From: Bacteroides sp.
GTDB lineage: Bacteria > Bacteroidota > Bacteroidia > Bacteroidales > Bacteroidaceae
Length of the DNA: 64,000 nt
Direction: 5' to 3'
Assembly (NCBI GenBank): GCA_021202275.1
Contig: JAJQDI010000027.1
Location: forward strand, 1-64,000
Made by a program: the position numbers and the translations under genes. The notes under the pieces were generated by a model. It saw only the letters and a program-made list of their open reading frames with translations. It did no database searches and had not been told where the DNA came from. Positions 37,374-46,351 of this stretch are shown in pieces; position 1 is the stretch's first letter, and each line of letters opens with the position of its first letter.

Positions 37374-39398
37374 TTAGCGTTTATAGATTTTCAGTGCAGA
37401 TCCGCCTCCCTGTGCCAGGGACACGGATAGTTTGCGGTCGGAAGGGATAGCGATCGTCTGGCAGGCGTAGTCCGATGCGATGCGGTGGGCATTGGCCCCG
37501 TCTGTGTAGAGTTCTGCGGCGAAGTCTCCCTCTCCCAGGAAAGAGAGATCGAGCTCCAGGGTGCGCGCGTCCCAGTTGGTGAGCGACCCCACGTACCACG
37601 TCTCTCCCCGGCGGCGGGCCATGGAGATATACTTCCCGATCTCTCCGTGCATGGCCACTGTCTCGTCCCACACCGTAGGTATGGCAGCGATAAAAGCCGT
37701 ACACTCCGCTTCCCGTTCGTAGTGGACCGGGCTGTCGCACAGCATGTTCAGCGGCGACTCGAAGACCACATACTGCGCCAGTTGCCGGCAGCGGGTACCC
37801 TGGCTCATGGGTTCGTCGTTGATGCCCCGGAAGGTGTGTTTCGTGGCGTTGCGCATGGCCCCCTGGGTATAGTCTACCGGACCCGCCACCATGCGGATAA
37901 AGGGCATGGTCACGTCGTAAGTAACCTGATCGGTATGGATGTCGGTCCACTTCATCTGTTCCAGGCCGTGTACCGCTTCGTAGTTGATCACGTTCGGATA
38001 GGTACGGTTCATTCCCGTGGGTTTGTAACTGCCGTGAAAGTCGACCAGCATCCGGTAGCGGGCCGCTGTCTCCGCCGCGCGGTAGTGAAAGTCGACCATC
38101 GGCTGGTCGTCCCGGTCCATAAAGTCGATCTTGAATCCTTTGATCCCCATTTCCGAATAGTGGCGGCACACCTCTTCCATATCCCGTTCGAAGGCATAGT
38201 ACCCTGCCCAGAGGATCAGGTCTACCTTCTTCTCCCGGCCGTAAGCGATGAGTTTTTCAAGATCTATTTCCGGCACCACCTGAAAGAGGTCGGCCTGCAG
38301 ATTCACTGCCCATCCTTCGTCTAAGATCACATATTCGATGCCGTGGCGGGAGGCGAAGTCGATATAGGCCATGTAGGTCTCGTTGTTGACCCCGGCTTCG
38401 AAGTCCACGCCCGACAATCCCCAGTGGTTCCACCATTCCCAGGCTACCTTTCCGGGACGTATCCAGGAAATGTCCCGCAGCCGCGAAGGAGCGGCCAGTT
38501 TGTAGACCATGTCGTTGTCTGCCAGTTGGCGGTCTTCCGTAGAGACGATCAGGACGCGCCAGGGAAAGTGTGCTCCGGCTTTGCAACGGGCGATGTAGGG
38601 CGCGCGGGCAGTGACGATCTGTTGCAACTGATTGTGCCCGCCCTGTTCGGTAGCCACCGGGTAGTTGGCAAAGTCCGAACAGAGGGTGGGAGTGTCTTTC
38701 CTGCTTTTCAGGAACATACCCGGATAGTTTTCCAGGTCCGACTCTGCGATGCATACCTTTTTACCTCCTTCCAGCTCCACCACCACCGGGGTAAACATCA
38801 GTCTTTCCGGATGCAGCTCACTCAGCGGGGCATGTGCATAGGTATTTTCGAAAGAGTTGAAATACTGGCTTTCTATGTCCGTATGTTTGCCTTTTACATA
38901 AGGAACGTAGGCGGTGTAGTCCCGGTCAAAGTGAAAGACCGCCTGTTCGTTCTTCATCACAAAGTCTTTGTGACCGGTAGATACAAACCGATAGGCCATT
39001 CCTTCGTTGTAGGCGCGGAAGACCACCCGGAAGTCTTCCCGGAAATTCAATACCAGCTCGTTATACCGATCCTCTATGCTCTCTTTCTTGTAGAAAGGAG
39101 ACGGGATCTGCTGGTCTGTCTTGCCGGCGAGTGCGTTTTTTAGCCGGGAGCCCACTCCGAACCGGGAGCCGTCTTCCAGCTCCATGTACAAGGGCGAGAG
39201 GTGGAGTACCGGATCTCCTTCGTGAGTGACGGACCACAGGAGGGTATCCTGCGGGAAGATCTGTGCCTGGAGCTTTCCGTCCGGCGATCGTAGGGTGTAG
39301 AATGCGCGCGAGGTCGGTAGCTGTTGGTAGCCTTTCTGTGCCGACGCACTCAGGACGATGGTCAGCAGGCAGAACAGAGTGGATAGATTCTTTTTCAT
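37374..39398 (-). CDS. Glycoside hydrolase family 97 enzyme (probable retaining alpha-galactosidase type)
   Basis: About 674 residues from ATG 39398 (MKKNLSTLFCLLTIVLSASA, signal peptide). The longer frame to 39557 runs through a REP palindrome and is not coding. The GH97 N-terminal beta-sandwich (LRSPDGKLQAQIF; DPVLHLSPLYMEL) is followed by the (beta/alpha)8 barrel (AWEWWNHWGLSGVDFEAGVN; YVILDEGWAVN; GIKGFKIDFMDRDDQ) and a C-terminal beta domain. The Asp of KIDFMDR is where retaining GH97 alpha-galactosidases place their nucleophile, whereas inverting SusB-type alpha-glucosidases use glutamates elsewhere; this points to alpha-galactose but is not proof. A calcium ion is usual in the family. 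Confidence 0.88.
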   Translation of the reverse strand: MKKNLSTLFCLLTIVLSASAQKGYQQLPTSRAFYTLRSPDGKLQAQIFPQDTLLWSVTHEGDPVLHLSPLYMELEDGSRFGVGSRLKNALAGKTDQQIPSPFYKKESIEDRYNELVLNFREDFRVVFRAYNEGMAYRFVSTGHKDFVMKNEQAVFHFDRDYTAYVPYVKGKHTDIESQYFNSFENTYAHAPLSELHPERLMFTPVVVELEGGKKVCIAESDLENYPGMFLKSRKDTPTLCSDFANYPVATEQGGHNQLQQIVTARAPYIARCKAGAHFPWRVLIVSTEDRQLADNDMVYKLAAPSRLRDISWIRPGKVAWEWWNHWGLSGVDFEAGVNNETYMAYIDFASRHGIEYVILDEGWAVNLQADLFQVVPEIDLEKLIAYGREKKVDLILWAGYYAFERDMEEVCRHYSEMGIKGFKIDFMDRDDQPMVDFHYRAAETAARYRMLVDFHGSYKPTGMNRTYPNVINYEAVHGLEQMKWTDIHTDQVTYDVTMPFIRMVAGPVDYTQGAMRNATKHTFRGINDEPMSQGTRCRQLAQYVVFESPLNMLCDSPVHYEREAECTAFIAAIPTVWDETVAMHGEIGKYISMARRRGETWYVGSLTNWDARTLELDLSFLGEGDFAAELYTDGANAHRIASDYACQTIAIPSDRKLSVSLAQGGGSALKIYKR

Positions 39399-39436
39399 AT
39401 TTCTAATAGATGGAGTGTATAATAAGGTTTCCTGTA

Positions 39437-39457
39437 GAGACGCACGGCGTGCGTCTC
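39437..39457 (+). repeat. REP-like palindrome, pair 3 left
   Basis: Exact unit preceded by CCTGTA and followed by CGCGGTGCAG. Confidence 0.85.
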
Positions 39458-39589
39458 CGCGGTGCAGGTCCGATACAAGTATGTGTCCTGTAGAGAGGGA
39501 TGTGTCTCCGCAATGTGTCTCTTTGCCAGCCCATTCGTATCTGTCTGTTTGGGCCATCGTATGCGACGGTTGTTTCCATGCGGTATGCT

Positions 39590-39610
39590 GAGACGCACGC
39601 CGTGCGTCTC
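39590..39610 (-). repeat. REP-like palindrome, pair 3 right
   Basis: Inverted unit, preceded by GTATGCT and followed by TACATGG. Confidence 0.85.
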
Positions 39611-39703
39611 TACATGGGGTCGATACGAATGTGTACGAAATGGGTGCGGTATATGTAGAAATATATTCATTTTTAATTCTGATGTTCTCATAGGGTATGT
39701 TTC

Positions 39704-40984
39704 TTATTTATTGAGGAGATCCCTGATCCACTGCCATGACCTGCTCCGCTGCTCGGGATAGGCGTAGTGCGCGCTCTCTTCGGTGATGAAGAGTTCCTTG
39801 GGAGCTTGGATCACGTTCAGTGCCGAGTAGACGGTGGTAGGCGGGCATACCCTGTCGTTGTAGCCAAAGGAATAATATCCGGGTACCCGGATGTGACGGG
39901 CAAAGTTGACCACATCGTAATAGGCAGCGGTGGATATCTTCTCCGGGGTGTGGTTTGCGGGGTTGTTGAACATGTGCGGCCAGCCTCCCGCGCGGCCGTG
40001 CAGGTATCCGGCAACGTCGCACAGGGCAGGGTAGAACGCGACCAGTCCCGTCACCCGGCTGTCCAGAGCAGTGGTGACGATGGAGAGCGCGCCTCCCTGA
40101 CTGCCGCCGTAGGCGATTAGGTGAGTGCCGTCGAACTCAGGTAGGGTATACAGGAAGTCAATGGCCCGTACACATCCCAGGTATACCCGTTTGTAGTAGT
40201 ACCGATCCCGGTCGTCCAGGTTGAAACTGTGGTAGTTCTTCAGCGGTCCTTCGTAGAGGTTCCGGTAGACATCGCCCTGCATATCTACCGGGATGCCGTG
40301 AATCCCTATTTCGAAGACGATATATCCCCGGGAAGCATTTTCTATGTCTCCCTGATAGGCCCGGACGCCTGCTCCCGGAAATTTCAGGATGGCCGGGTAT
40401 GTACCTTTTCCTTTGGGTATACAGAGCATCCCGTAGAGGCGGTTGCCTGCTCCGAGGTGTTGCAGACTGACGTGGTATACATTGACTTTCGCGGTACACT
40501 TCTCAGGAACTAAAGTCATCTTTGCATCCATCGGTACCTCCGCCGCTTCGGCTTTGGCACGCTCCCAGAACTCCAGGAAGTCATCGGGCAGTTGGGTTAC
40601 CGGTTGCAGCTGTCCGGGGCTGAATCCCACGGTGGCTATCCCCTCGTACTCCCTGCCCTGGTACGTGGCAACTACCTGGCAGCGCAGGAATCCGGCTTTA
40701 CTCATCGTACCGGCCTGGACGGTAGCAGTACCCTCTTTCAGAGTCAACTGGCCGGAAGTATGGGGTGTCATCCTATCTTCCGAGATCCGGTAACGGATCT
40801 CTGCCTGGGGCAGGGGGATGCCGTTTTTCAGTACCGCGATGTGGAAAGTCACGGCTTCCCCTTCCCGGTAGATAAAGTTCGCGCGGTCGGGTACTACCTG
40901 CACGTTCACCAGCTGTTGGGCAGGTTGTGCCGATACGCAGTGCGCGATACAGAGAAAAAAGAACAGGGTAAAAAGGTGTTTCAT
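39704..40984 (-). CDS. CE7-family acetyl (xylan) esterase
   Basis: A 426-residue secreted alpha/beta hydrolase with signal peptide MKHLFTLFFFLCIAHCVSAQ. An N-terminal beta-sandwich of about 120 residues precedes the AXE1/CE7 catalytic domain (LPDDFLEFWERAKAEAAEVP is the family's opening helix). Catalytic residues: Ser in AYGGSQGGAL, Asp in GYNDRVCPPTT, His in ESAHYAYPEQ. The family's oxyanion tyrosine region is plausible around MLCIPKGKGTYPAI. It should remove acetyl groups from short oligosaccharides before the glycosidases act, which implies an acetylated glycan as the PUL substrate. Confidence 0.9.
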   Translation of the reverse strand: MKHLFTLFFFLCIAHCVSAQPAQQLVNVQVVPDRANFIYREGEAVTFHIAVLKNGIPLPQAEIRYRISEDRMTPHTSGQLTLKEGTATVQAGTMSKAGFLRCQVVATYQGREYEGIATVGFSPGQLQPVTQLPDDFLEFWERAKAEAAEVPMDAKMTLVPEKCTAKVNVYHVSLQHLGAGNRLYGMLCIPKGKGTYPAILKFPGAGVRAYQGDIENASRGYIVFEIGIHGIPVDMQGDVYRNLYEGPLKNYHSFNLDDRDRYYYKRVYLGCVRAIDFLYTLPEFDGTHLIAYGGSQGGALSIVTTALDSRVTGLVAFYPALCDVAGYLHGRAGGWPHMFNNPANHTPEKISTAAYYDVVNFARHIRVPGYYSFGYNDRVCPPTTVYSALNVIQAPKELFITEESAHYAYPEQRSRSWQWIRDLLNK

Positions 40985-41067
40985 GAGTTGATTTCAATAA
41001 AGTTAGTTCATTCAGTAAGGGTTTCTTATTCAGGGGTTGTATCCTACCACGAAAGGGATTGCCTGTA

Positions 41068-41088
41068 GAGACGCACGGCGTGTGTCTC
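41068..41088 (+). repeat. REP-like palindrome, pair 4 left
   Basis: The unit has one mismatch (GTGTGTCTC in the right arm), is preceded by CCTGTA and followed by CGCGG. Confidence 0.8.
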
Positions 41089-41269
41089 CGCGGTGTACCT
41101 TCCATACAGGGGCGTGCGTCTCCGCGGTATGCTGAACACTGTGTGTGCGTCTGAACGCTGAACTGTACATCTGAACGCTGTGCGTCTCTGCGATGCGGGT
41201 CCGACAAAAAAGCATCCCGCATCGTATAGATGCGTTTCCGCGTTGGTATGCATTCCCATCCGGTATACT

Positions 41270-41290
41270 GAGACGCACGCCGTGCGTCTC
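41270..41290 (-). repeat. REP-like palindrome, pair 4 right
   Basis: Exact inverted unit followed by TACAGGG. Confidence 0.85.
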
Positions 41291-41308
41291 TACAGGGTAT
41301 ACATACCA

Positions 41309-43390
41309 TTACTTATGGTTTCTGTGTATCTCGTACCTGTACAGCACATACGTGTTGGCCGTGGGTAGTTCTATTTCCAGTGAGCCATTGCGTCCGGTTG
41401 TCTGTTCCAGGGGCTTTCCGTGGCCCAGGATGGGCGTACACCTGACCCGCGTGTGGGCAGGCAGCCAGGTATCTACCCGGGCAGTGGTTTCCGGATGGTC
41501 TTCCCGGTAGAAGATCAGGTAGCCCCGGTCCGGATGTACAGACTGAAATCCTGTCCACGAACGTCCCGAAGGCTCTTCGCCGATGGGCAATATGGTACCT
41601 GTATGGAAATCGTGCTGTATCTCTTTGTAGAGGTCGATCTGCCGGCGGAGGGCGAGTGCCTCTTCCGGCAGGCCGCTGCCCTCGAACCAGGCTAAAGGTT
41701 GTCCGGCTAAGGTGATGGCAAACAGGTATTCGAACGAATAATGGCCGGGGGCAAACGTGTCGTTGTACTTATCCCCGTTTCTCCAGTTGTTGAGGAATTC
41801 GATCTGTGGCTTTTCCGCCGGTACATAGCGGGAGAGTTGCCACAGGTTGCGCAGGGTCCAGTAGGGGTAGTAATTACCCCAGTCCGTATAGCGGTTTTCC
41901 AGGAAGATGTTGCCGTATTCGTTGAACATGTGGTAACCGCCGCGCCGTCCGGCCGTAGCATCCAGGTTGAAGACCACCGCGTCGTTGGTCTCTTCGAGCA
42001 CTTTGTCGAAGAGCCTGTGCAGGTTGATCTCCGACTGTTTGGTCGGGATGCTCAGTCCGTCTATCTTGAAGGTGCGGATACCGTATTCGTTGTACAGGTC
42101 TATCATCGCTTGCGCGTCCTTCTGCCAGTCGGCATAATCGTCCTGTACGCTGGGGTTGAACCACAGGCAGATCTCCACACCCAGCTCTTTGCCCCGCCGC
42201 ACGATGGGGTGCAGGCCATTGGGATACTTTTCGGGGTCTGGCTTCCAGTAGTCCGGATTGTCCCAGATGTTCCTGAAGGAACCTTTGGCCAGGGCCGAAT
42301 TGGGACTTTTGCCCACCTGCCAGCCGTCGTCTATCTGGAAGTGTGTCATTCCCAGTTGCGCCGCCCGCTCTACCTCGATCAGGCTGAACTTCTCGTTCAC
42401 TTTGGAGTCCTGGCTGCGGTCGCCCCAGGTATTCATCATCACCATTTCGTCTCTGCCGGGCAGGAGCTTGCGGATGTTCTTCTGGTAACTGCGCAGGGCG
42501 GTCAGCTGATCCAGTTCGGAGCCACTGTATACACCGATCACACATCCGTAGGTTTTGCGCCACTCGTCTTTCCGGATGTCTTTTTCGTTCATGCCCAAGC
42601 CCGTCACCACAAAATGATTGAAATCGGTGGTGAAGTCGTAGCCGTTGTAGGCCAGTTGCACACTGGAAGAGGGAGCCTCTTTCAGAAAGAAAAAGCCTTT
42701 GTCGTTCTCCATGTTGTGTGCGAACAGCAGATTGCCCTTGTAGGAGTTTTTGCGGTAAGGGATGATGCGGGTTTCGAAGACGAGGTTGTTGTTCCAGTCG
42801 GTCACGTCGTAAAACTCCACTATCCTGGTCTGCCAGTGGAAACCGTCGGGCTTGAACTGGTCCAGGATGGCGGTAACCTGGCGCGACTTCATGTCTTCGG
42901 CAAACTCAATGTTCTTCCTGTCGGCCAGGTTGGTTGCTTTTCCGTCTAATAGGGCATCGGTAGTGCCTTTGAGATAGGTGTCGCAGGCAATGGCGGGGCA
43001 GTTGTCATACATACAGAATACCCGCCGGACATCCAGCTCGCCCACAGAGAAAGTGACCACCGTTTGCAGAAAGGCCGGATGAATGGCTGTCTCTGCTATT
43101 TCTCCGGAAGTGTAGGAAGGGTTGGTCATGTGGCTGACGTCTCTGGAGACCTGGAAGTCTGGGGAGGGCGAACGGTTGATCCAGCAATGTCCCGATGTTT
43201 TATCGGTAAGGCTGTAGGTGATCAGGTTACCCTGGTTCCAGATAAACTTTCTTTCTATAAGGCTGTTGCCGATCGTCAGGGTATCTTTTTCCAACCGGCT
43301 GTAATAGCTCTTCTGAGCGGATACGGGGAGTGCGATCCATACGGAGAGAAGGATCCATAGGTGTTTCATCTGAGGCATTTGCAGGTTCAT
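41309..43390 (-). CDS. Clan GH-D alpha-galactosidase-like glycoside hydrolase (GH36 type)
   Basis: About 693 residues. ATG 43390 overlaps the stop of the upstream gene (ATGA), suggesting translational coupling; ATG 43369 (MKHLWILLSVWIALPVSAQ) gives a cleaner signal peptide. An N-terminal beta-supersandwich (about 30-290) precedes the barrel: MMNTWGDRSQDSKVNE, THFQIDDGWQVG, EICLWFNPSVQDDYADW, then the nucleophile Asp in YGIRTFKIDGLSIP, the KxD signature of clan GH-D. The acid/base should be the later Asp, probably in the FNLDATAGRRGGYH region. With GH97 this is the second alpha-galactosidase-type enzyme of the PUL. Confidence 0.85.
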   Translation of the reverse strand: MNLQMPQMKHLWILLSVWIALPVSAQKSYYSRLEKDTLTIGNSLIERKFIWNQGNLITYSLTDKTSGHCWINRSPSPDFQVSRDVSHMTNPSYTSGEIAETAIHPAFLQTVVTFSVGELDVRRVFCMYDNCPAIACDTYLKGTTDALLDGKATNLADRKNIEFAEDMKSRQVTAILDQFKPDGFHWQTRIVEFYDVTDWNNNLVFETRIIPYRKNSYKGNLLFAHNMENDKGFFFLKEAPSSSVQLAYNGYDFTTDFNHFVVTGLGMNEKDIRKDEWRKTYGCVIGVYSGSELDQLTALRSYQKNIRKLLPGRDEMVMMNTWGDRSQDSKVNEKFSLIEVERAAQLGMTHFQIDDGWQVGKSPNSALAKGSFRNIWDNPDYWKPDPEKYPNGLHPIVRRGKELGVEICLWFNPSVQDDYADWQKDAQAMIDLYNEYGIRTFKIDGLSIPTKQSEINLHRLFDKVLEETNDAVVFNLDATAGRRGGYHMFNEYGNIFLENRYTDWGNYYPYWTLRNLWQLSRYVPAEKPQIEFLNNWRNGDKYNDTFAPGHYSFEYLFAITLAGQPLAWFEGSGLPEEALALRRQIDLYKEIQHDFHTGTILPIGEEPSGRSWTGFQSVHPDRGYLIFYREDHPETTARVDTWLPAHTRVRCTPILGHGKPLEQTTGRNGSLEIELPTANTYVLYRYEIHRNHK

Positions 43391-44154
43391 TTTATGGGTA
43401 ATACTTTTTTCATCAACTCTGAAAAGAGGGCGGCCATGCGTTGCTGGATGTATGTGTCTTCCCCTCTGTCGGGATGCAGTCCGTAGACCACTCCTTCTAT
43501 GGTCTGCGTGTCATAGGCATACAATCTGCTGGGTTGCTCTCCTGTGGCCGGGTGTGGCTGGTCTTTGGAGAAACCGATGTACCGGTCAAACTCTACCAGT
43601 GGCAGTCCCCACTTCTCTGCCAGCTTCCGTACAGAAGCGTTGTAGGTCGTGCGCCCGTCGTGCCAGTGGGTACAGAGAACGATGAGTGCGGGTTTGCCCG
43701 ATTTACTGCCGTAGTACCGGGATCGCGGGTTGTCTTTCAACGCGTAGCATTCGCTCAGGTATCGTTTGATCACATAGTCGTAGGCCATGGCATAGTTGCT
43801 CCGGTCAAAGGGAGTCTCATACTCTGTATAGTCAGTCCATAGTCCAGCCTCGTCGGATACATCCCGGTCGTGTACCTGCATGATGACCAACGCATCCATC
43901 TCTTCGAGTTCTTCGAACGAGTAGAGTGTACCTTCTGCCATGCGGTTGGCTGTGTTGGCAATGGCGTCGCCACCTACAGCCCGGTTGATGGGGCGGGCAT
44001 GGAGGTGCCTGCATCCTATTTCGAACCAGCCGTTCTGGGGCGATGCGAACGAGGCACCGGTGAGCAGGATCGTGTACGGTTCACAATCCTGTCCGGCGGC
44101 GGGGCCGGCCGGAAATAAAAATACGATAAGTAATAGGAGAATGTTCTTATTCAT
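43387..44154 (-). CDS. SGNH-hydrolase-like exported protein (DUF5040 type)
   Basis: About 255 residues from ATG 44154 (MNKNILLLLIVFLFPAGPAA, signal peptide); the 15 residues added by the earlier start are polar and were excluded. The mature N-terminus TILLTGASFASPQNGWFEIG resembles block I of SGNH/GDSL esterases (G-A-S in place of G-D-S). The end has YGLHPDRGEDTYIQQRMAAL, where the catalytic Asp and His would lie. The middle (AVGGDAIANTANRM) fits block II with its glycine. Deacetylation or lipase-type function is possible; the GDS to GAS change does not remove the serine. It lies between the oxidoreductase gene and the GH36 gene. Confidence 0.6.
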   Translation of the reverse strand: MNKNILLLLIVFLFPAGPAAGQDCEPYTILLTGASFASPQNGWFEIGCRHLHARPINRAVGGDAIANTANRMAEGTLYSFEELEEMDALVIMQVHDRDVSDEAGLWTDYTEYETPFDRSNYAMAYDYVIKRYLSECYALKDNPRSRYYGSKSGKPALIVLCTHWHDGRTTYNASVRKLAEKWGLPLVEFDRYIGFSKDQPHPATGEQPSRLYAYDTQTIEGVVYGLHPDRGEDTYIQQRMAALFSELMKKVLPIK

Positions 44155-44216
44155 GTGTATTCTTTTTATATTTTGTTCTTCATTTCTTTGCTCCGCCAAA
44201 GTAACGAAGCAAGGAG

Positions 44217-44238
44217 ATTTACGATGTACATCGTAAAT
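44217..44238. promoter_or_regulatory. 22-bp perfect palindrome between two PUL genes
   Basis: ATTTACGATGT followed directly by its reverse complement ACATCGTAAAT. It lies 9 bases after the FAD oxidoreductase stop and 60 bases before the SGNH-like gene. It could be an operator. The half-site with its flank (GGAGATTTACGATG) also occurs as an inverted pair around 31414 and 31812. Confidence 0.5.
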
Positions 44239-44247
44239 AGCGAAGCC

Positions 44248-46086
44248 TCATTTCAGTGCTCTGGGTGTATCCAGGAATCTTTGCTCGTTGAAGCGCTGGT
44301 TGTCGGGGATACCTTCTTTCTTTCCGGCTCCTTCTTTCATCAGTGCTTTCAGTTCCTGCAGATGTGCCTGATAGACCCGGCGTGGGGTAGTATCATATTT
44401 CTTGCACAGGGAAGCGGCCATGCCTACTACCTCACCCATCATGCCTGTGGTGCGCATCACCCGTACGGTGCCCAGTGCTACGTGGGTTACGCTGATGTCA
44501 CGACCTGCCATAAACAGGTTGTCTATGTTGCGCGAGTAGAGGCAACGGTAGGGTATGGCGTAGGGATATATATAGATATGTCTGGTGGCTGCCTTGAATT
44601 CCTGTCCGGGAAAGTGTACCGAATTGTCGGGATCAGGGAAGTGCAGGTCGATGCTCCAGGAGGCGGAGAACGAGGCGTCTTCGTGGAAGACGTTCTTGTC
44701 TATATCGTCCTGTTTGAGGATATAGTCGCCCAGCAGCCTGCGCGATTCGCGCTTACCGGCCACATAGGCCACCCAGCCCAGCGCACGGTTCTTGTAGGCA
44801 TCGTTGTCTTTCAGATCGTTTTTCAGAAAGCTCCAGTTGGAGAAGACTACCAGCAGGCCGTAGTCGCGGATGCGTTCGAAGTCACGGATCGGGTCGAGAT
44901 TCATTCCGGTTTCCCATTTCCACTCGCCCATGGTGACTTTTTCGCTGTTCACCTCGTTGAACTCTATGCCGTACCGGAAGCGGGGGAAACCGGCTTTTTT
45001 CCTGGTATCGATGGAATACCATTGTACGGAAGAGCCCATGGTGAGGTCGTCGGCTACTTCGGGTGCCAGTTCCTCGCCAAACTCTTCGCGGCTTTCCCGT
45101 CCCATGCGGTAGTCGGCTCCGGCTAAGAATCCAATGGTACCGTCGCCCGTGCAGTCGGAGAAAAGCGGAGCCTGGAAAAGGATCTCTTCTCCCGTTTCGA
45201 TGTGACGGACGGTGACGGAGACGATCTTGTTTCCGCTGGTCTCTACGGCGATGGCTCTGTAGTTGGCGAAAAGGGTGACATTCTCTTCCCTGGCGATGAA
45301 TGCCTCTTTCTTTTCATCTTCGTAGGCTTCGGCAGGGTTGGCATTTCCCTGGCGGGCGTGGCCGAACTCACGGATCATGCGTCCCAGACCGGGGTTGGGT
45401 TCCATCTCGATGGTACCGCCCAGGTGTACACGGATCTCGGCACTGTTGTTGCCTCCCAGGACCGGACGGTCGTTGATCAGGGCTACGTTACATCCCATAC
45501 GGGCGGCAGTGGCTGCGGCACACATGCCCGCGATGCCACCGCCTACTACAACCAGATCGTAGGTTTCCGTTTGCATCGGGCGCGCAGGTATGTGCAACAT
45601 CTTCTTTCTGAACGCCTCGAGTGCGGCAAGGTCCGAAGGGGGCAGTTGACCCTCTTCGGTAGTGAAGTAGATGGCGTCGCAACGGCCGTTGAAGCCGGTG
45701 AGGTCTACCAGTGAAAGGGTAGTCTGCATCTGACTGATGGTAACTTTCCCGGCAGGTTGCCAGTACCATTCCGATCCCTGGCTACCCAGGACTGCGGGTA
45801 GTTTCTTATTGCCTACTTTCAACGCGAATCTGCCGGGGCCCTCCTGGGTAGTCCAGGGAGATGTCCAGTTGAAGGTACGTACATAGACGTGGTAGGTTCC
45901 TTTTTCGGGGAAAGTGACTTCCGTAGTGGCATCTGCGACGGGAGTTCCCAACCCGTGAGCCATCAGGTAAGGAGAACCCATCAGGTCCATGAATTGCTGA
46001 TCCACTACCCAGCCGCCTTTGTTGCTGAAGCTCTCGGCCTCTACCAGGATATCCGCGGCATAGGTTCCGGAGCAGCAGAATAACAA
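44248..46086 (-). CDS. FAD-dependent oxidoreductase with N-terminal carbohydrate-binding-like domain
   Basis: A beta-rich N-terminal domain of about 150 residues (GTYHVYVRTFNW; ALKVGNKKLPAVLG) is followed by a Rossmann FAD domain (TYDLVVVGGGIAGMCAAATA, GxGxxG) and the VLGGNNSAEIRVHLGG block of the FAD_oxidored family common in Bacteroidetes PULs. The C-terminus carries NLFMAGRDISVTHVALGTVR. The listed start is a TTG inside the signal peptide. The true start is ATG 46111: removing one T from the T8 run at 46101-46108 (plus strand) gives MKKILYIILLFCCSGTYAAD, a perfect export signal, for a 620-residue protein. As written, the ATG frame dies early. Substrate is unknown; sugar oxidation is inferred from context. 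Confidence 0.8.
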   Translation of the reverse strand: MLFCCSGTYAADILVEAESFSNKGGWVVDQQFMDLMGSPYLMAHGLGTPVADATTEVTFPEKGTYHVYVRTFNWTSPWTTQEGPGRFALKVGNKKLPAVLGSQGSEWYWQPAGKVTISQMQTTLSLVDLTGFNGRCDAIYFTTEEGQLPPSDLAALEAFRKKMLHIPARPMQTETYDLVVVGGGIAGMCAAATAARMGCNVALINDRPVLGGNNSAEIRVHLGGTIEMEPNPGLGRMIREFGHARQGNANPAEAYEDEKKEAFIAREENVTLFANYRAIAVETSGNKIVSVTVRHIETGEEILFQAPLFSDCTGDGTIGFLAGADYRMGRESREEFGEELAPEVADDLTMGSSVQWYSIDTRKKAGFPRFRYGIEFNEVNSEKVTMGEWKWETGMNLDPIRDFERIRDYGLLVVFSNWSFLKNDLKDNDAYKNRALGWVAYVAGKRESRRLLGDYILKQDDIDKNVFHEDASFSASWSIDLHFPDPDNSVHFPGQEFKAATRHIYIYPYAIPYRCLYSRNIDNLFMAGRDISVTHVALGTVRVMRTTGMMGEVVGMAASLCKKYDTTPRRVYQAHLQELKALMKEGAGKKEGIPDNQRFNEQRFLDTPRALK

Positions 46087-46180
46087 GATGATATAGAGTA
46101 TTTTTTTTCATATAATTTGTTTTGAATAGTAAGGAAATGACAATGTACGGATTTGAAATACAGGGATTCACCCACCTGTA

Positions 46181-46218
46181 GAGACGCACGGCGTGCATCT
46201 CCGCGGCGTGCGTCTCCG
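46181..46218 (+). repeat. REP-like palindrome 5 with an adjoining half unit
   Basis: A unit at 46181-46201 with one mismatch (GCATCTC), preceded by CCTGTA, is followed at once by CGCGGCGTGCGTCTCCGC, a half unit. No inverted mate was found nearby. The gap 46112-46351 holds nothing else. Confidence 0.75.
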
Positions 46219-46351
46219 CATCACAGGTCCCACACACAAGGGTATATCCTTTGCAGGATATGCTCATTCTAACGTATGTCGTTATGTATGATCCGTTTCC
46301 GGAGGTGTTTTCATCGGACCGGAGGTAAATTCCTGTATTCCCGATTGTAGA

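Larger units (their letters stand above)
39399..39703. other. Intergenic gap with REP pair 3
   Basis: No gene is seen. REP-like palindromes at 39437-39457 and 39590-39610 face each other, with a decayed unit (TGTAGAGAGGGATGTGTCTC) near 39490. Short frames across the gap only translate the repeats. Confidence 0.5.
40985..41308. other. Intergenic gap with REP pair 4 and several decayed units
   Basis: No gene. Palindromes at 41068-41088 and 41270-41290 face each other. At least three half-units with GTGCGTCT or GCGTCTCCGCGG lie between them (about 41110-41200), making this the densest repeat cluster in the window. Confidence 0.55.

Noticed and set aside
35491..37377. 628-codon plus-strand frame
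   Set aside because: Antisense shadow of the compact GH2 gene.
37374..39557. Longer start for the GH97 gene
   Set aside because: The extra 53 codons run through REP pair 3 and hide the signal peptide, which begins at 39398.
31500..46220. CRISPR-like array from the repeated palindromes
   Set aside because: Units are paired and inverted, in separate intergenic gaps, with no regular spacers and no cas genes.
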